The notes: a model not told the origin generated them from the sequence alone. Numbered from the stretch's first letter, positions 1-9,400 are shown. The stretch is DNA of 54,613 nt from Bacteroidales bacterium (GCA_014800785.1 JAAVFK010000043.1:1-54613); one strand, 5' to 3'. Program-made: numbers and translations.

Positions 1-20
1 TAGGGACGCACGGCTCGTGC
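1..20. repeat. left half of REP-like palindrome split by the IS
   Basis: The sequence tagggacgcacggctcgtgc is the left portion of a palindrome whose right portion, ending in gtccc, lies at 1466-1483. Rejoined without the IS, the two give a 23-bp near-perfect palindrome (gggacgcac, five-base centre, gtgcgtccc). The same palindrome with a ggccc centre recurs at 19861-19881 and 22666-22686. Confidence 0.85.
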
Positions 21-1465
21 AATGTGGTTCAAATAATGTTAATCAGCAAATAAAAACGATGTGCCAGATCGTTTATGGATTATTATCCCTTAATCATAAA
101 CGGTATGGCACATCGGCATTTTAGTACTATTATAAACGCAATTGAGAGCAAGTTGTTTTCTATCCAGAGCAACATTGATGATTATTCCCGGTATTTCAAC
201 AATTGGACATTCAGGGACGGCCATAGCAGCGACAAGGTGTTCCGCAGAAAGACCCTGCTTAATCTGAGAAACACCTTCTGGCTCATTGTGAGCCGTATAG
301 TACGTAGCCTTCCGGTGGCTCTCGATGAGTTTTTCTCCCGTATGGATCTTCCGGTGCCAACCAAAAGTGCCTTCTCGATGAAGCGCAAGCTTATCAGAAG
401 CGAGTTCTTCGAACTCATGAACCATACAGTGGTCAGGGAATTTTACAAAAGTCCCGGTGTCCTCAAATGGCACGGCTTCGTCCTGATAGCCTGCGACGGA
501 ACAAGACTGGCCCTGCCGGATGTAGATGAACTGGGCAGCTGTTTCGGATGGTATCACACCTATCAGGGGAAGAACCTTTATCCCTGTGCCAAGGCATGTG
601 TGTTCCATGACACGCTCAACAACATCACCGTATGTGCCTCGGTTGAGAAGAAGGATGTGGATGACAGAATCACTTTTGAATCGTATTTCCGACAGGCCTC
701 GGAACTTACAGGATCCAGAACCATCATGCTTCTGGACCGGGGATATTTCTCCTACCTCATTATGTATGTGTTGATTAAAGAGAATCAAAAGTTTGTAATG
801 AAGGCGCGTAATGCGCCGTGGAGAACGGCTTTCATCAATTCGGGCCTCCGTCAGTCAACGGTGCGTATCAGACCATCAAAGACCACATCAATATATAAGA
901 ATCAGGACTGGCTTGCCGAACCGGAGAAAGAGCTTGTGGTCAGGCTTGTGCGTTTCGATCATCCTGACGGAAGCACCGATGTGCTCATAACCAATCTCAC
1001 AGCAACGGAGGGGGTATCGTATCATGACGTGATCAGTCTGTACCGTTTGCGGTGGGGAGTCGAGACCGCATACGGGATCTACAAAAACGATGAGGCTCTG
1101 GAACTGTTCAGCTCTTTCAGGCCAGACGGAGTGCTCCAGGATTTCCATGCGGCCGTCATAATGTTCAATCTTGCATCCATCCTCTCGGCAGACGCCATAC
1201 ATGACAGCGGCAGGAAGATCAAGCCGGACATGAATGTGGTCATTGGACTGATACACAACCTCTGTCCTGTGCTGGCAATGGGACCTGACAGAGCTGAGTA
1301 TAGAAAAAGGATAAGGTCCATAGTAGAGGAAGCAGGACACTGCTACATCTACATAAATCCCGGAAGATCATTTCCAAGGACAAGAAGAAAGAGGAAAACA
1401 AGTGGTAAATTCTATAGACATACTAACTTCTCAAGAGCTGTATAGAAACTTATTTGAACCACATT
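21..1465 (+). mobile_element. IS4-family insertion sequence, complete
   Basis: The element is 1445 bp long and is bounded by perfect 16-bp terminal inverted repeats (21-36 and 1450-1465, outer sequence aatgtggttcaaataa). A 13-bp direct repeat, gcacggctcgtgc, flanks it at 8-20 and 1466-1478 and is the target-site duplication. One transposase gene fills the interior. The length, the single gene with a YREK motif and a 13-bp duplication all fit the IS4 family. Intact ends and an intact gene suggest a recent insertion. Removing the element and one duplication copy restores a 23-bp palindrome of the REP-like family seen elsewhere in the window. Confidence 0.93.
75..1445 (+). CDS. IS4-family transposase (DDE)
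   Basis: This 456-residue DDE transposase is expected to cut at the 16-bp terminal repeats and move the element by cut-and-paste. The first catalytic Asp lies in a CDGTRL context (about D141) and the second in LLDRGY (about D221). The IS4 signature Y-x2-R-x3-E-x6-K is exact at Y323, R326, E330 and K337, E330 being the third catalytic acid. The reading frame has no interruption, so the enzyme is probably active. It begins 54 nt inside the left end and stops 20 nt before the right end, the usual compact arrangement. The start at 75 is the first ATG in frame after the left repeat; a later Met at 105 is possible. The flanking GNAT gene is unrelated cargo-free chromosome. Confidence 0.93.
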   Translation: MDYYPLIINGMAHRHFSTIINAIESKLFSIQSNIDDYSRYFNNWTFRDGHSSDKVFRRKTLLNLRNTFWLIVSRIVRSLPVALDEFFSRMDLPVPTKSAFSMKRKLIRSEFFELMNHTVVREFYKSPGVLKWHGFVLIACDGTRLALPDVDELGSCFGWYHTYQGKNLYPCAKACVFHDTLNNITVCASVEKKDVDDRITFESYFRQASELTGSRTIMLLDRGYFSYLIMYVLIKENQKFVMKARNAPWRTAFINSGLRQSTVRIRPSKTTSIYKNQDWLAEPEKELVVRLVRFDHPDGSTDVLITNLTATEGVSYHDVISLYRLRWGVETAYGIYKNDEALELFSSFRPDGVLQDFHAAVIMFNLASILSADAIHDSGRKIKPDMNVVIGLIHNLCPVLAMGPDRAEYRKRIRSIVEEAGHCYIYINPGRSFPRTRRKRKTSGKFYRHTNFSRAV

Positions 1466-1483
1466 GCACGGCTCGTGCGTCCC
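1466..1483. repeat. right half of REP-like palindrome split by the IS
   Basis: It begins with the second copy of the 13-bp target duplication (1466-1478) and continues with gtccc, completing the palindrome begun at 3-20. Such extragenic palindromes would form a 9-bp stem in RNA or cruciform DNA. Confidence 0.85.
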
Positions 1484-1594
1484 TTTATAATTCCTTTAAA
1501 TTCGCCTCCCCAATTCCCTTTCTTACCCTCTCCCCAATACGCTTTCTAACCCCTACAATCCCCCACCGCCACTCCAGGCGTTCGTCCCCCGCAT

Positions 1595-1610
1595 AGCCCG
1601 CTCGCGGGCT
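1595..1610. repeat. short GC-rich hairpin before the GNAT gene
   Basis: A perfect inverted repeat, agcccg-ctcg-cgggct, lies 24 nt upstream of the GNAT start inside a C-rich, gene-free stretch (1491-1634). It has no following T-run, so it is more likely a REP-like or leader hairpin than a terminator. Confidence 0.4.
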
Positions 1611-1634
1611 CCCAAACTTAACCCCCGAAAATAT

Positions 1635-2231
1635 ATGGACTACAAAATCATACCTGCCGAAAAAACGGACTCACCGATGATCGCACGGACCATAATGGAA
1701 GCCCTCGGTCAGGAACTCTGCGAATCATTCACCCATCCCGGCCGAACGCTCCAAGACGTCGCCGACCTCTTCCGCCTATGCGCCGAAGCGGACGACTCCC
1801 AATACTCCTGGAATAACACCCTGAAAGCAGTCGATGAAAACGGCAATATCCTCGGAATGGTCATCAGCTACGACGGCGCGCAACTGCATGAACTCCGCAA
1901 ACGCTTTCTCGATGAATTTGCAAAGCAGAACGGCTTCCGCATAGACGACCGCATGTCTGACGAAACCGACGCCACAGAATGGTATCTCGACTCACTGGCA
2001 GTCTTTCCTGAATATCGCGGCCGAGGAATCGCCCGAAGCCTCATATCCGCCGTCCGCGAACGAGCCGCATCCTCCGGCAAGCCCGTAGGCCTCCTCGTCG
2101 ACAAAACCAACCACCGCGCCGAAGGCCTCTACGACCGCCTCGGCTTCCAAACCGTAGGCGACCGCCCCTTCGCCGGCGAACTGATGACCCACAAACAAAT
2201 CCCAACCAACCCCAACTTTACTCAAAACTAA
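1635..2231 (+). CDS. GNAT family N-acetyltransferase
   Basis: This 198-residue cytoplasmic acetyltransferase would use acetyl-CoA; the acceptor is unknown. The C-terminal half carries the GNAT core: a beta strand DSLAVFPEYRG followed by the pyrophosphate loop RGRGIARSLI (about residues 122-140), then the Asn/Tyr region NHRAEGLYDRLGF typical of motif B. The N-terminal 110 residues are less conserved and probably set substrate specificity. The ATG at 1635 gives a normal family length. It lies 7 nt upstream of the CotH-like gene on the same strand, so the two may be co-transcribed, but nothing ties their functions. Codon use matches the GC-rich core. Confidence 0.9.
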   Translation: MDYKIIPAEKTDSPMIARTIMEALGQELCESFTHPGRTLQDVADLFRLCAEADDSQYSWNNTLKAVDENGNILGMVISYDGAQLHELRKRFLDEFAKQNGFRIDDRMSDETDATEWYLDSLAVFPEYRGRGIARSLISAVRERAASSGKPVGLLVDKTNHRAEGLYDRLGFQTVGDRPFAGELMTHKQIPTNPNFTQN

Positions 2232-2238
2232 TCTTATC

Positions 2239-3786
2239 ATGAAACTTCTTTTGTCTTTTATTTTCATATTAGCAGCGCTTTGCGGATTCTCACAAGAAGC
2301 GACAACGCAACCCGGGATATTACCCGTCTTGTATATCAATGTCTACGAATCCGGAACTGAGACATTCAACGACGAGATCATAAGTGCCAATCTGGATCAT
2401 AAAGAATATTTTAAAGGTGTCTATTGGCTGGAAACCAATGGCTGCAGCTGGATAGAAGATCCGGAAGCCGAAAACCTCGGCTCACGCGAGAACCCACTTC
2501 CACTTCAGATCAAAGCTCGGGGAAATTACACCCGGGTAGCCTTCGCTAAAAAACCGTTTAAAATCAAACTCGATAGCAAGCAAGCAATGCTCGGCCTCTC
2601 TAAAAGCAAGCATTTTGCACTGCTTGCCCACGCCGATGACTCCCATGGATACTTGAACAACTTCACAGGATTCAATCTCGGAAAGAGAATCGGTCTCCCG
2701 TGGACTCCATCCGTCAGGCCTTTGGAGCTGTACATTAACGGCGATTACCGTGGCCTATACTTCCTGACTGAAAGCGTGCGCGTAGAAAAAGACAGAGTCA
2801 ATATCACCGAATTGCTTGACAATGAACAGAACAGCGATCTGGTTTCCGGTGGATATCTTGTCGAACTCGACAACTATGATGAACCGGAAGACATTCAATT
2901 AAGAATCACCGAAAAGTATTGCGCCGGGAAATGGCATAATCCATATATCCGCGTTTCATTCAAGGAACCGGAGTCATATTCGGACCTTCAGCGAGCTTTC
3001 ATTACCCAACAATTCAATGCGATCAACGACGGCGCCGAGACATGCGACCGGGATGATGTTGTCTGGAGTTATATAGACCTCGATGATGCTGCCCGATACT
3101 ATCTCGTACGTGAAATCATGAGCGACAGCGAGTCCTACATTCAATCGACCTATCTTTTTCGAGACCGTGGGGAGGGTCAGAAATGGCACTTCTCTCCGCT
3201 TTGGGATTTCGGCCAGTCATTCACCTCTACTGCGCGCACTGACCTGTTTGTCAACCACGCAAAACTTGGTACGACCTGGCTACTATCGTGGATGCAGAAT
3301 GAAAAGTTCATGAATAAAGTGCGCGAAACATGGATTTGGTTTATGCAAAACTGCTACGATGGCCTGGAAAAAGACATTGATGACTTTGAATCAAGCATAG
3401 CGGAAGCGGCCAAACGCGACGCAGCACGCTGGAAAAACGTTCCGTTACCCTCCGATAGCCGTGCGGAGCCGGTTTGTGATAACTCGGATATTGAGAGTAA
3501 AGCAATTTTTGCAAAAAATTTTTTGAATGACAAAATCAACTGGATGAAGAGTATATATGGCGACTACGCATCACTCCCGAAAACTGATGAGCCCGAACGC
3601 GACGATACTCCGGCTGCAATGCTTCCTGAGTTCATACAGGTATCGGTCTACGAAATGTCCGACACTTCCACTGGCACCGGCTACGAAGAATATTACACTC
3701 TACAAGGTCTCAAAACCAACTCTCCTCGTCCCGGCAACCTATATATTATCGTAACTCCCGAAGGAGCCTCAAAACGCATCTTCTGA
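2239..3786 (+). CDS. secreted CotH-like kinase family protein
   Basis: This 515-residue protein belongs to the CotH family, named after the spore-coat protein kinase CotH of Bacillus and also found as extracytoplasmic proteins in non-sporulating bacteria. A signal peptide is clear (Met-Lys, a hydrophobic stretch to about residue 18, then CGFSQEA, possibly a lipoprotein-like Cys at about 16). The family core runs from about residue 90: RGNYTRVAFAKKPFKIKL, an LLAHADDS segment, LELYINGDYRGLYFLTE, and late SPLWDFGQSF (about 318-327), whose Asp fits the metal-binding position of the atypical kinase fold. The last 40 residues contain YTLQGLKTNSPRPGNLYII, resembling the C-terminal tail common on exported Bacteroidales proteins. 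Its substrate is unknown. It is somewhat less GC-rich than the purine genes. Confidence 0.87.
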   Translation: MKLLLSFIFILAALCGFSQEATTQPGILPVLYINVYESGTETFNDEIISANLDHKEYFKGVYWLETNGCSWIEDPEAENLGSRENPLPLQIKARGNYTRVAFAKKPFKIKLDSKQAMLGLSKSKHFALLAHADDSHGYLNNFTGFNLGKRIGLPWTPSVRPLELYINGDYRGLYFLTESVRVEKDRVNITELLDNEQNSDLVSGGYLVELDNYDEPEDIQLRITEKYCAGKWHNPYIRVSFKEPESYSDLQRAFITQQFNAINDGAETCDRDDVVWSYIDLDDAARYYLVREIMSDSESYIQSTYLFRDRGEGQKWHFSPLWDFGQSFTSTARTDLFVNHAKLGTTWLLSWMQNEKFMNKVRETWIWFMQNCYDGLEKDIDDFESSIAEAAKRDAARWKNVPLPSDSRAEPVCDNSDIESKAIFAKNFLNDKINWMKSIYGDYASLPKTDEPERDDTPAAMLPEFIQVSVYEMSDTSTGTGYEEYYTLQGLKTNSPRPGNLYIIVTPEGASKRIF

Positions 3787-4206
3787 GAGCGTTTTGAGTT
3801 TATTCCACCCAACGCGCTTTGCGCTTTTGTTAAGGCCCCAAGCTTCAGCGCAGGAGCAACCGCCCCCCAACGCGCCTCGCGCTTTTTGTTAAGGCCCCAA
3901 GCTTCAGCGCAGGGGCAGCGGTAAGTGCAAAAAAAAATTGATTGTCATCGCGACAACCAATCTTGCGTTAACCTTAAAATCTAATACCATGAAAAACTCG
4001 ATGCAAAGTTAGGTATTTTTGCTGAAACATGTTATAAAACACAAAAAAATCTTTACTCTTTTAAATCTATTTAACAATTACAAATCCAATACCACACTAA
4101 TTTCACACTCATTAACAATTATGATAAAATTCATCTGAAAATTTCTTTTGTTATTTCTATCTGCTTCGTCAAATAACACCAACCCACTTTCGGACGTTTA
4201 TATAAT
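3787..4206. other. gene-free stretch with tandem repeats and probable promoter region
   Basis: No credible gene is seen in these 420 bp. The left part holds a two-copy tandem repeat (listed separately). The right part, from about 4000, is AT-rich and probably carries the promoter of the HipA-like kinase gene, but no clean TAnnTTTG box could be assigned. A seven-codon reading frame at 3988-4011 (start ATG AAA AAC) is too short to call. Confidence 0.5.
3810..3915. repeat. two-copy tandem repeat, period 58 bp
   Basis: Two copies of a unit starting caacgcgc and containing ttaaggccccaagcttcagc begin at 3810 and 3868. They are nearly identical over about 47 bp, differing by a few substitutions and one extra T. 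Each unit includes the small inverted motif gcgctttgcgc / gcgcctcgcgc, so each copy could form a hairpin. Function unknown; possibly a REP-like extragenic repeat. Confidence 0.8.
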
Positions 4207-5001
4207 ATGGAATTGAGAAGACAGAAACTCACAAGATATATCGTGCCTCTGCGAGAGGGTGGCTCCCTTCCGGCTCTCGGCGAAGCTGACGACGGCTTCC
4301 GATATGCCGTCAAGATGCTCGGAGCCGGCCACGGCTCGAAGAGCCTCATATCCGAACTCGTAGGCGGTCTCGTGGCCAAGGCGTTCAAGTTCCGCACTCC
4401 CGAACTTGTCCTCCTCGACCTCGACCACCTTTTCGGAATCACTGAACCCGATCAGGAAATTCAGGAACTCCTGCGAAAATCCGAAGGCCTCAATCTCGGA
4501 CTGCATTTTCTTGACCGCGCCGTGACATTCGACCCTGCCGTCAACGCGGAAGCGATCGACCCTCTGACCGCCTCAAAGATTGTCTGGATGGATGCGTTTC
4601 TCACCAACGTTGACCGCACACGCCTCAATCCAAACATGATGATGTGGAACAACGAGCTGTGGCTGATTGACCACGGTGCCTCCCTCTATTTCCACCACTC
4701 ATGGCGACCCGTAGAGGAGGCCGCGGCCGATCCTTTCCCGTTCATCCGCACCCACGCACTTCTGCCATACGCCTCGCGTCTCGAAGAGGCCGACAAACTG
4801 ATGCGCCAGGCCATCACTCCGCGAACCCTGTCGAAGATCGTGGAGATGATCCCCGAGGAATGGCTGACAGAGCCCGACTCGGAAATATCGGCCTCCGAAA
4901 GAAGAGAGACCTACCGCCGGTTCCTGACCGAAAGACTCGCGAAATCCGAAATATTCACCCGCCGCGCCATCGAAGAGCGTGCGAAACTCACGAAAGCATG
5001 A
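4207..5001 (+). CDS. HipA-like kinase family protein
   Basis: This 264-residue protein belongs to the short HipA-like kinase group that occurs beside DUF3037 proteins. The N-terminal part has RYAVKMLGAGHGSKSLISELVGGLVAKAF, matching the ATP-site Lys and the following helix. The catalytic segment is WMDAFLTNVDRTRLNPNMM (about 138-156), with Asp and Asn placed as in HipA catalytic loops, followed by LWLIDHGASLYFHH (about 160-173), where the Asp of IDHG fits the metal-binding DFG-like position. It is much shorter than toxin HipA (about 440 residues), and no HipB-like DNA-binding antitoxin is adjacent, so a classic toxin role is not supported. Its stop codon overlaps the start of the DUF3037 gene (ATGA), which implies coupled translation. 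Confidence 0.82.
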   Translation: MELRRQKLTRYIVPLREGGSLPALGEADDGFRYAVKMLGAGHGSKSLISELVGGLVAKAFKFRTPELVLLDLDHLFGITEPDQEIQELLRKSEGLNLGLHFLDRAVTFDPAVNAEAIDPLTASKIVWMDAFLTNVDRTRLNPNMMMWNNELWLIDHGASLYFHHSWRPVEEAAADPFPFIRTHALLPYASRLEEADKLMRQAITPRTLSKIVEMIPEEWLTEPDSEISASERRETYRRFLTERLAKSEIFTRRAIEERAKLTKA

Positions 5002-5393
5002 CCGCAGACATTCTACCGAAAGACTCGGCGCTCTACGAATATGCAGTGATCCGCTATGTCCCGCGAGTAGACCGGGAGGAGTTCATAAACGTCGGCCTGA
5101 TCATGCTGTGCAAGCGCCGCAGATGGATGAAAGGCGAGATCCGCTTGAACGAGACGCGCATCCTGGCATTCGACCCCAAAGCGGACCTTAAGCGACTCCG
5201 CCTGCAACTCTCCCTCTTCGAGCGACCCGACGTTCCCGGACGCGACATTCCCGCCGAGGAACGCTACCGCTGGATGGCAGCCGCAAAAAGCGCCGTAATC
5301 CAAGTCTCCCCCTCACATCCCGGCCTCCTCCCCACCCCCGACGCCGACCCGGCCGAAACCTTCGACCGCCTAATGGCAGATCTCGTCGATTAA
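4998..5393 (+). CDS. DUF3037 domain-containing protein
   Basis: This 131-residue protein begins at the ATG at 4998, whose last two bases share the stop of the upstream HipA-like kinase gene. Earlier in-frame Met codons lie inside the kinase gene and are not credible. The opening residues, YEYAVIRYVPRVDREEFINVGLIM, are the DUF3037 hallmark, followed by a basic patch CKRRRWMKG and the conserved L.AFDP segment. Function is unknown. The recurring pairing of DUF3037 with HipA-like kinases suggests it is the partner or substrate of the kinase, which is inference from neighbourhood only. Confidence 0.85.
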   Translation: MTADILPKDSALYEYAVIRYVPRVDREEFINVGLIMLCKRRRWMKGEIRLNETRILAFDPKADLKRLRLQLSLFERPDVPGRDIPAEERYRWMAAAKSAVIQVSPSHPGLLPTPDADPAETFDRLMADLVD

Positions 5394-5510
5394 ATAGATC
5401 AATAGGCCAACGAGCAGGCATAGTAAGGGCAGAAATTACAGAGATTGTTTGATTCAATGACCGAGAAGAGGTTTTCCGGCAATTTTTTTCGCGGTTAACG
5501 GAGCGATATG

Positions 5511-5541
5511 TTGCAGAACATAGAAATGTTTCGTAACTTTG
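5511..5541 (+). promoter_or_regulatory. Bacteroidetes-type promoter for the purine cluster
   Basis: The -7 box TAACTTTG at 5534-5541 matches TAnnTTTG exactly, and TTG at 5511-5513 lies 20 nt upstream, the usual position of the -33 element. Transcription should start near 5548, leaving a leader of about 250 nt before purE. Confidence 0.7.
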
Positions 5542-5547
5542 CAGTTC

Positions 5548-5795
5548 AAAACGCAAGCCCGGCTCATTCATGAGATATAATGCCCGTCATATCAGCCAAC
5601 ACGAGCGCCGACGTTACCGAAACGTCTGCTGCTGGCAGCGGGGCGCGCAGTTTTCAACGGAGGAGTGCGCACGCACGATGCCCTGCGGAATGTGGGCGGG
5701 TGTGCGCCGACTCAAGCAAAAATTCTGAAGACATACAAGGCCGTCACGCCCTGAAAGGCGTGGCGGCCAATCGTTTTCCATAAATTTACTGTAAA
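5548..5795 (+). ncRNA. structured leader RNA candidate upstream of purE
   Basis: The segment between the promoter and purE folds well by eye. A three-way junction is closed by gcgcc/ggcgc (about 5605-5646) and holds two hairpins, gacgtt-accga-aacgtc and gctg-ctgg-cagc. Next is a long stem pairing gagt-gcgcac with gtgcgc-actc (about 5663-5715) with an inner gccc/gggc hairpin. Last is a 12-bp hairpin, ggccgtcacgcc-ctgaaa-ggcgtggcggcc (about 5740-5769), followed by a short T-containing stretch that could act as an attenuator or terminator. A frame is open here, but its translation resembles no protein. It may be a cis-regulatory leader or a separate small RNA; in some cyanobacteria 6S RNA lies beside purK, but this fold is not clearly 6S-like. 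I do not recognise a known riboswitch class. Confidence 0.5.
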
Positions 5796-5802
5796 GACAG
5801 AC

Positions 5803-6282
5803 ATGAAAATCGGAATCGTAATGGGCTCCACAAGCGATCTTGGCGTCATGAAGGGCGCCGCGGAAATCTGCGACCGCTTCGGAGTTGAGTATGAAATGAA
5901 GGTTCTTAGCGCACACCGCACCCCGGCTCAGGTCGAGGAGTGGGCTTCTTCGGCCCGCGGCCGCGGTTTCGCCGCTATCATCGCCGGCGCCGGAGGTGCC
6001 GCTCACCTCGGCGGCGTTGTCGCAGCCTTCACCACACTGCCCGTAATCGGAGTTCCCATCAAGTCGCGCTCGCTCGAAGGTCTCGACTCTCTCCTTTCGA
6101 TGGTGCAGATGCCCTCCGGAATCCCCGTGGCTACCGTCGGAATTGACGGCGCAAAGAACGCCGCCCTCCTCGCAATCGAGATGATGGCCATCACCGACAC
6201 GCGCCTGAAAGACGAGATGGACGCCTTCCGTAAGGAACAGGCCGACAAGGTGCTCGCCGCAAACGAAGCTCCCCTCCTCTGA
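5803..6282 (+). CDS. purE: N5-carboxyaminoimidazole ribonucleotide mutase / AIR carboxylase PurE
   Basis: This 159-residue enzyme makes CAIR, the carboxylated imidazole intermediate of purine synthesis. The N-terminal phosphate loop GSTSD is at 8-12 and the catalytic motif SAHRTP at 36-41, including the His that shuttles the proton. The [10 protein letters not shown] segment follows at about 65-74, continuing as GGVVAAF where most PurE proteins have PGM. The length is normal for PurE. No purK is in the window, so whether it acts as a class I mutase with a distant PurK or uses CO2 directly cannot be told from this sequence. It is the first gene of the purine cluster and lies behind a structured leader. 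Confidence 0.95.
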   Translation: MKIGIVMGSTSDLGVMKGAAEICDRFGVEYEMKVLSAHRTPAQVEEWASSARGRGFAAIIAGAGGAAHLGGVVAAFTTLPVIGVPIKSRSLEGLDSLLSMVQMPSGIPVATVGIDGAKNAALLAIEMMAITDTRLKDEMDAFRKEQADKVLAANEAPLL

Positions 6283-6426
6283 TTCCGACGTAGCCGGCCC
6301 CACCCCCGCCGGCCCGCGAATAATCAATCTACACTACCTGACAACCATTCATGAAATATACCGGCGATCCGGAAACCCGAAGTCAAGCCGACTTCCCCGT
6401 TTCCTCACGCCGACAATCATCAAATA

Positions 6427-9400
6427 ATGAGCAACTACCGTCTTTTTGTCGAAAAGAGAGAGCCCTATCGCGTTGAGGCAGAGAGCCTCCGCAACGAGCT
6501 CAACTCAAACCTCGGACTCGACATCAAGGATCTGCGCGTCGTCTGCGTCTACGACCTCTTCGGGTTCGAGCCCGAGCTGGTCGAGAAGGCACGCTACAAG
6601 GTCTTCGGCGAGACAGCGACCGACACTGTCTCCGATTCTTTCGATCTCTCCCTCTCACCCTACATCGCCGTCGAGTGTCTCCCCGGCCAGTTCGACCAGC
6701 GCGCCGCCTCCGCCAAGGATTGCGTGAAACTGATCGACCCCGCCGCCGACATCGAGATCCGCTCGGCCAAACTTCTCGTCTTCGACAATTCTGTCAGCGA
6801 GAAGGATCTGGAGAAGATCAAGAAGTATGTGATCAACGCTGTCGAGTCGAGAGCCAAGGATATGACCATCCTCGCCGCTCCCGAACGCGCAGTGGCCAAG
6901 GAGGTCAAGGTGCTCGACGGTTTCCGCGCGATCACCCCCGAAGAAGCCCCCGCGTGGGTGAAGGCCAACGGTCTGGCCATGAATGCCGATGACCTCATGG
7001 AGGTCGTGAAATATTTCACCGCCGAGGGCCGCGATCCCAACGAGACGGAGCTCCGTATTCTCGACACTTACTGGAGCGACCACTGCCGCCATACCACCTT
7101 CACCTCGCGCCTGACCGACATCGAAGTCGAGGACTCTCCCGCCGCCGACACGATCCGCAAGGCTGTCGAGGAGTGGCACGAGGTGCGCCGCGAACTCGGC
7201 CGCGAGAACAAGGATCTGTGTCTGATGGATCTCGCCACCATCGGCGCCCGCTGGCTCCGTGCCCACGGCAAACTCGACGACCTCGAACAGAGCGAGGAGA
7301 ACAACGCCTGCTCCATCTTCGTCGATGTGGACGTTGACGGCGAGAAGGAACGCTGGCTCCTACAGTTCAAGAACGAGACCCACAATCACCCCACCGAGAT
7401 CGAGCCTTTCGGCGGCGCATCTACCTGTCTGGGCGGCGCCATCCGCGACCCGCTGAGCGGTCGCGCATACGTCTATCAGGCTATGCGCGTGACCGGAGCC
7501 GCTGACATTTGGCAGCCCGTCTCGGAGACTATGGCCGGCAAACTCCCCCAGCGCGTGATCTCGCTCCGCGCCGCAGGCGGCTACTCTTCATATGGCAACC
7601 AGATCGGTCTGGCAACAACCCATGTGCGCGAGATCTTCCACCCCGGATATGTAGCCAAGCGTCTTGAGGTAGGCGCGGTTGTCGGTGCCGTCAAGGCGGC
7701 CGACGTGCGCCGCGAGCGTCCCGAACCCGGCGACGTGATCCTGATGTTCGGCGGCCGCACCGGCCGCGATGGCATCGGCGGTGCCACCGGTTCGTCAAAG
7801 GAACACACCGAGGCCTCGCTCGAAGAGTGCGGCTCTGAGGTGCAGAAAGGTAACGCTCCCGAGGAGCGCAAGATCGAACGTCTGTTCCGTCGTCCGGAGG
7901 TGACCCGACTGATCAAGAAGTCAAACGACTTCGGCGCCGGTGGCGTCAGCGTCGCTATCGGCGAGCTGACCGACGGTCTCGACATCTATCTCGACCGCGT
8001 GACCACCAAATATGACGGTCTGAACCCGACCGAACTCGCTATCTCCGAGAGCCAGGAACGCATGAGCGTTGTCGTTGAGCGCAAGGATATGGAGGAGTTC
8101 ATGAAATACTGCGGCGAGGAGAACCTCGAGGTGCGCCACGTCGCCGACGTGACCGACTCGGGCCGCATGAGAATGTACTATAACGGCGAGACCGTGGCCG
8201 ACCTCAAGCGCGAGTTTATAGACTCGGCAGGCGCCCCCCACTTCGCCGCCGCCACAATCGGTACCATCGAAGACCGCGATCCCTTCGGCCGCCAGCCCGA
8301 TGGCGCGACGCTCGAAGAGAAGTTCAAGAACCTGCTCGCTCTCCCCAACGTGACCTCTCAGAAGGGTCTGATCGAAATGTTCGACTCTTCTATCGGCGCC
8401 TCGACCGTCCTGATGCCTTTCGGTGGCCGCACACAGCAGACCGAATCACAGGTTTCGGTCCAGAAACTCCCCGTCGGCAATCACCACACCGACACCGCCT
8501 CGATCATGAGCTTCGGCTTCAACCCCGACCTCTCGTCGTGGAGCCCCTTCCACGGTTCGCAGTATGCAGTCGTTGATTCAGTGGCAAAGGTTGCCGCAGC
8601 CGGTGCCGACTGGTCCGGTATGCGTTTCTCCTATCAGGAATATTTCGAGAAGATGACCTCGCGCCATGCCTGGGGCAAACCCCTCGCGGCTCTGCTCGGC
8701 ACTCTGCGTATGCAGAAGGAGCTCGGTCTCGGCTCGATCGGTGGTAAGGACTCCATGAGTGGCACGTTCGGCAACATCTCCGTTCCCCCGACTCTCATCG
8801 CGTTCGGTATCACTACCGTAGATGCCAACCGCGTCGTCAGCCCCGAGTTCAAGGAGGCCGGCCACAAGCTCTACCTCCTCCGCCACACTCCGAAGGCCGA
8901 CCGCACCCCCGACACCGACCTGCTCAAGGAGAACTTCACCAAGATGAACGCCCAGTCTGCCGCCGGCAACATCGCCGCCGCTTCGGCTCTCGGCTACGGC
9001 GGTCTGGCCGAAGCCCTCGCCAAGAGCACCTTCGGCAACCGCGTTGGCGCTGACGTGAAGATCGACGAGGATGCACTCTTCAACCTCGACTACGGCACGA
9101 TCCTCCTTGAGGCCAAGTCTCCGATCGCGAACCCCGCCTTTGTCGAGATCGGCGAGACCATCGCCGCCGATAAGCTGATTGTCAACGGAGTCGAAATGGC
9201 TATCGAGGATCTTTATCAGGCAAACCGCGCCAAGTTCAACGAGGTTTATCCCGACAGCACTCCGAAACGTGGCCGTGTTGAAAACGCCTCGTCCGAAAAG
9301 AACACCACCCGCCGCGAGGGGGCTCCGATCGAACACCCGACAGTCTATCTGCCGACTTTCCCCGGAACCAACTGCGACTACGATATGGCCCGCGCCTTCG

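Noticed and set aside
4207-5393. HipBA toxin-antitoxin module
   Set aside because: The kinase is far shorter than HipA and the partner is DUF3037, not a helix-turn-helix HipB-type protein.
5580-5783. A 67-codon open frame in the purE leader
   Set aside because: The peptide has no family resemblance, and the same bases form several consistent RNA stems, so a structured leader explains the region better.
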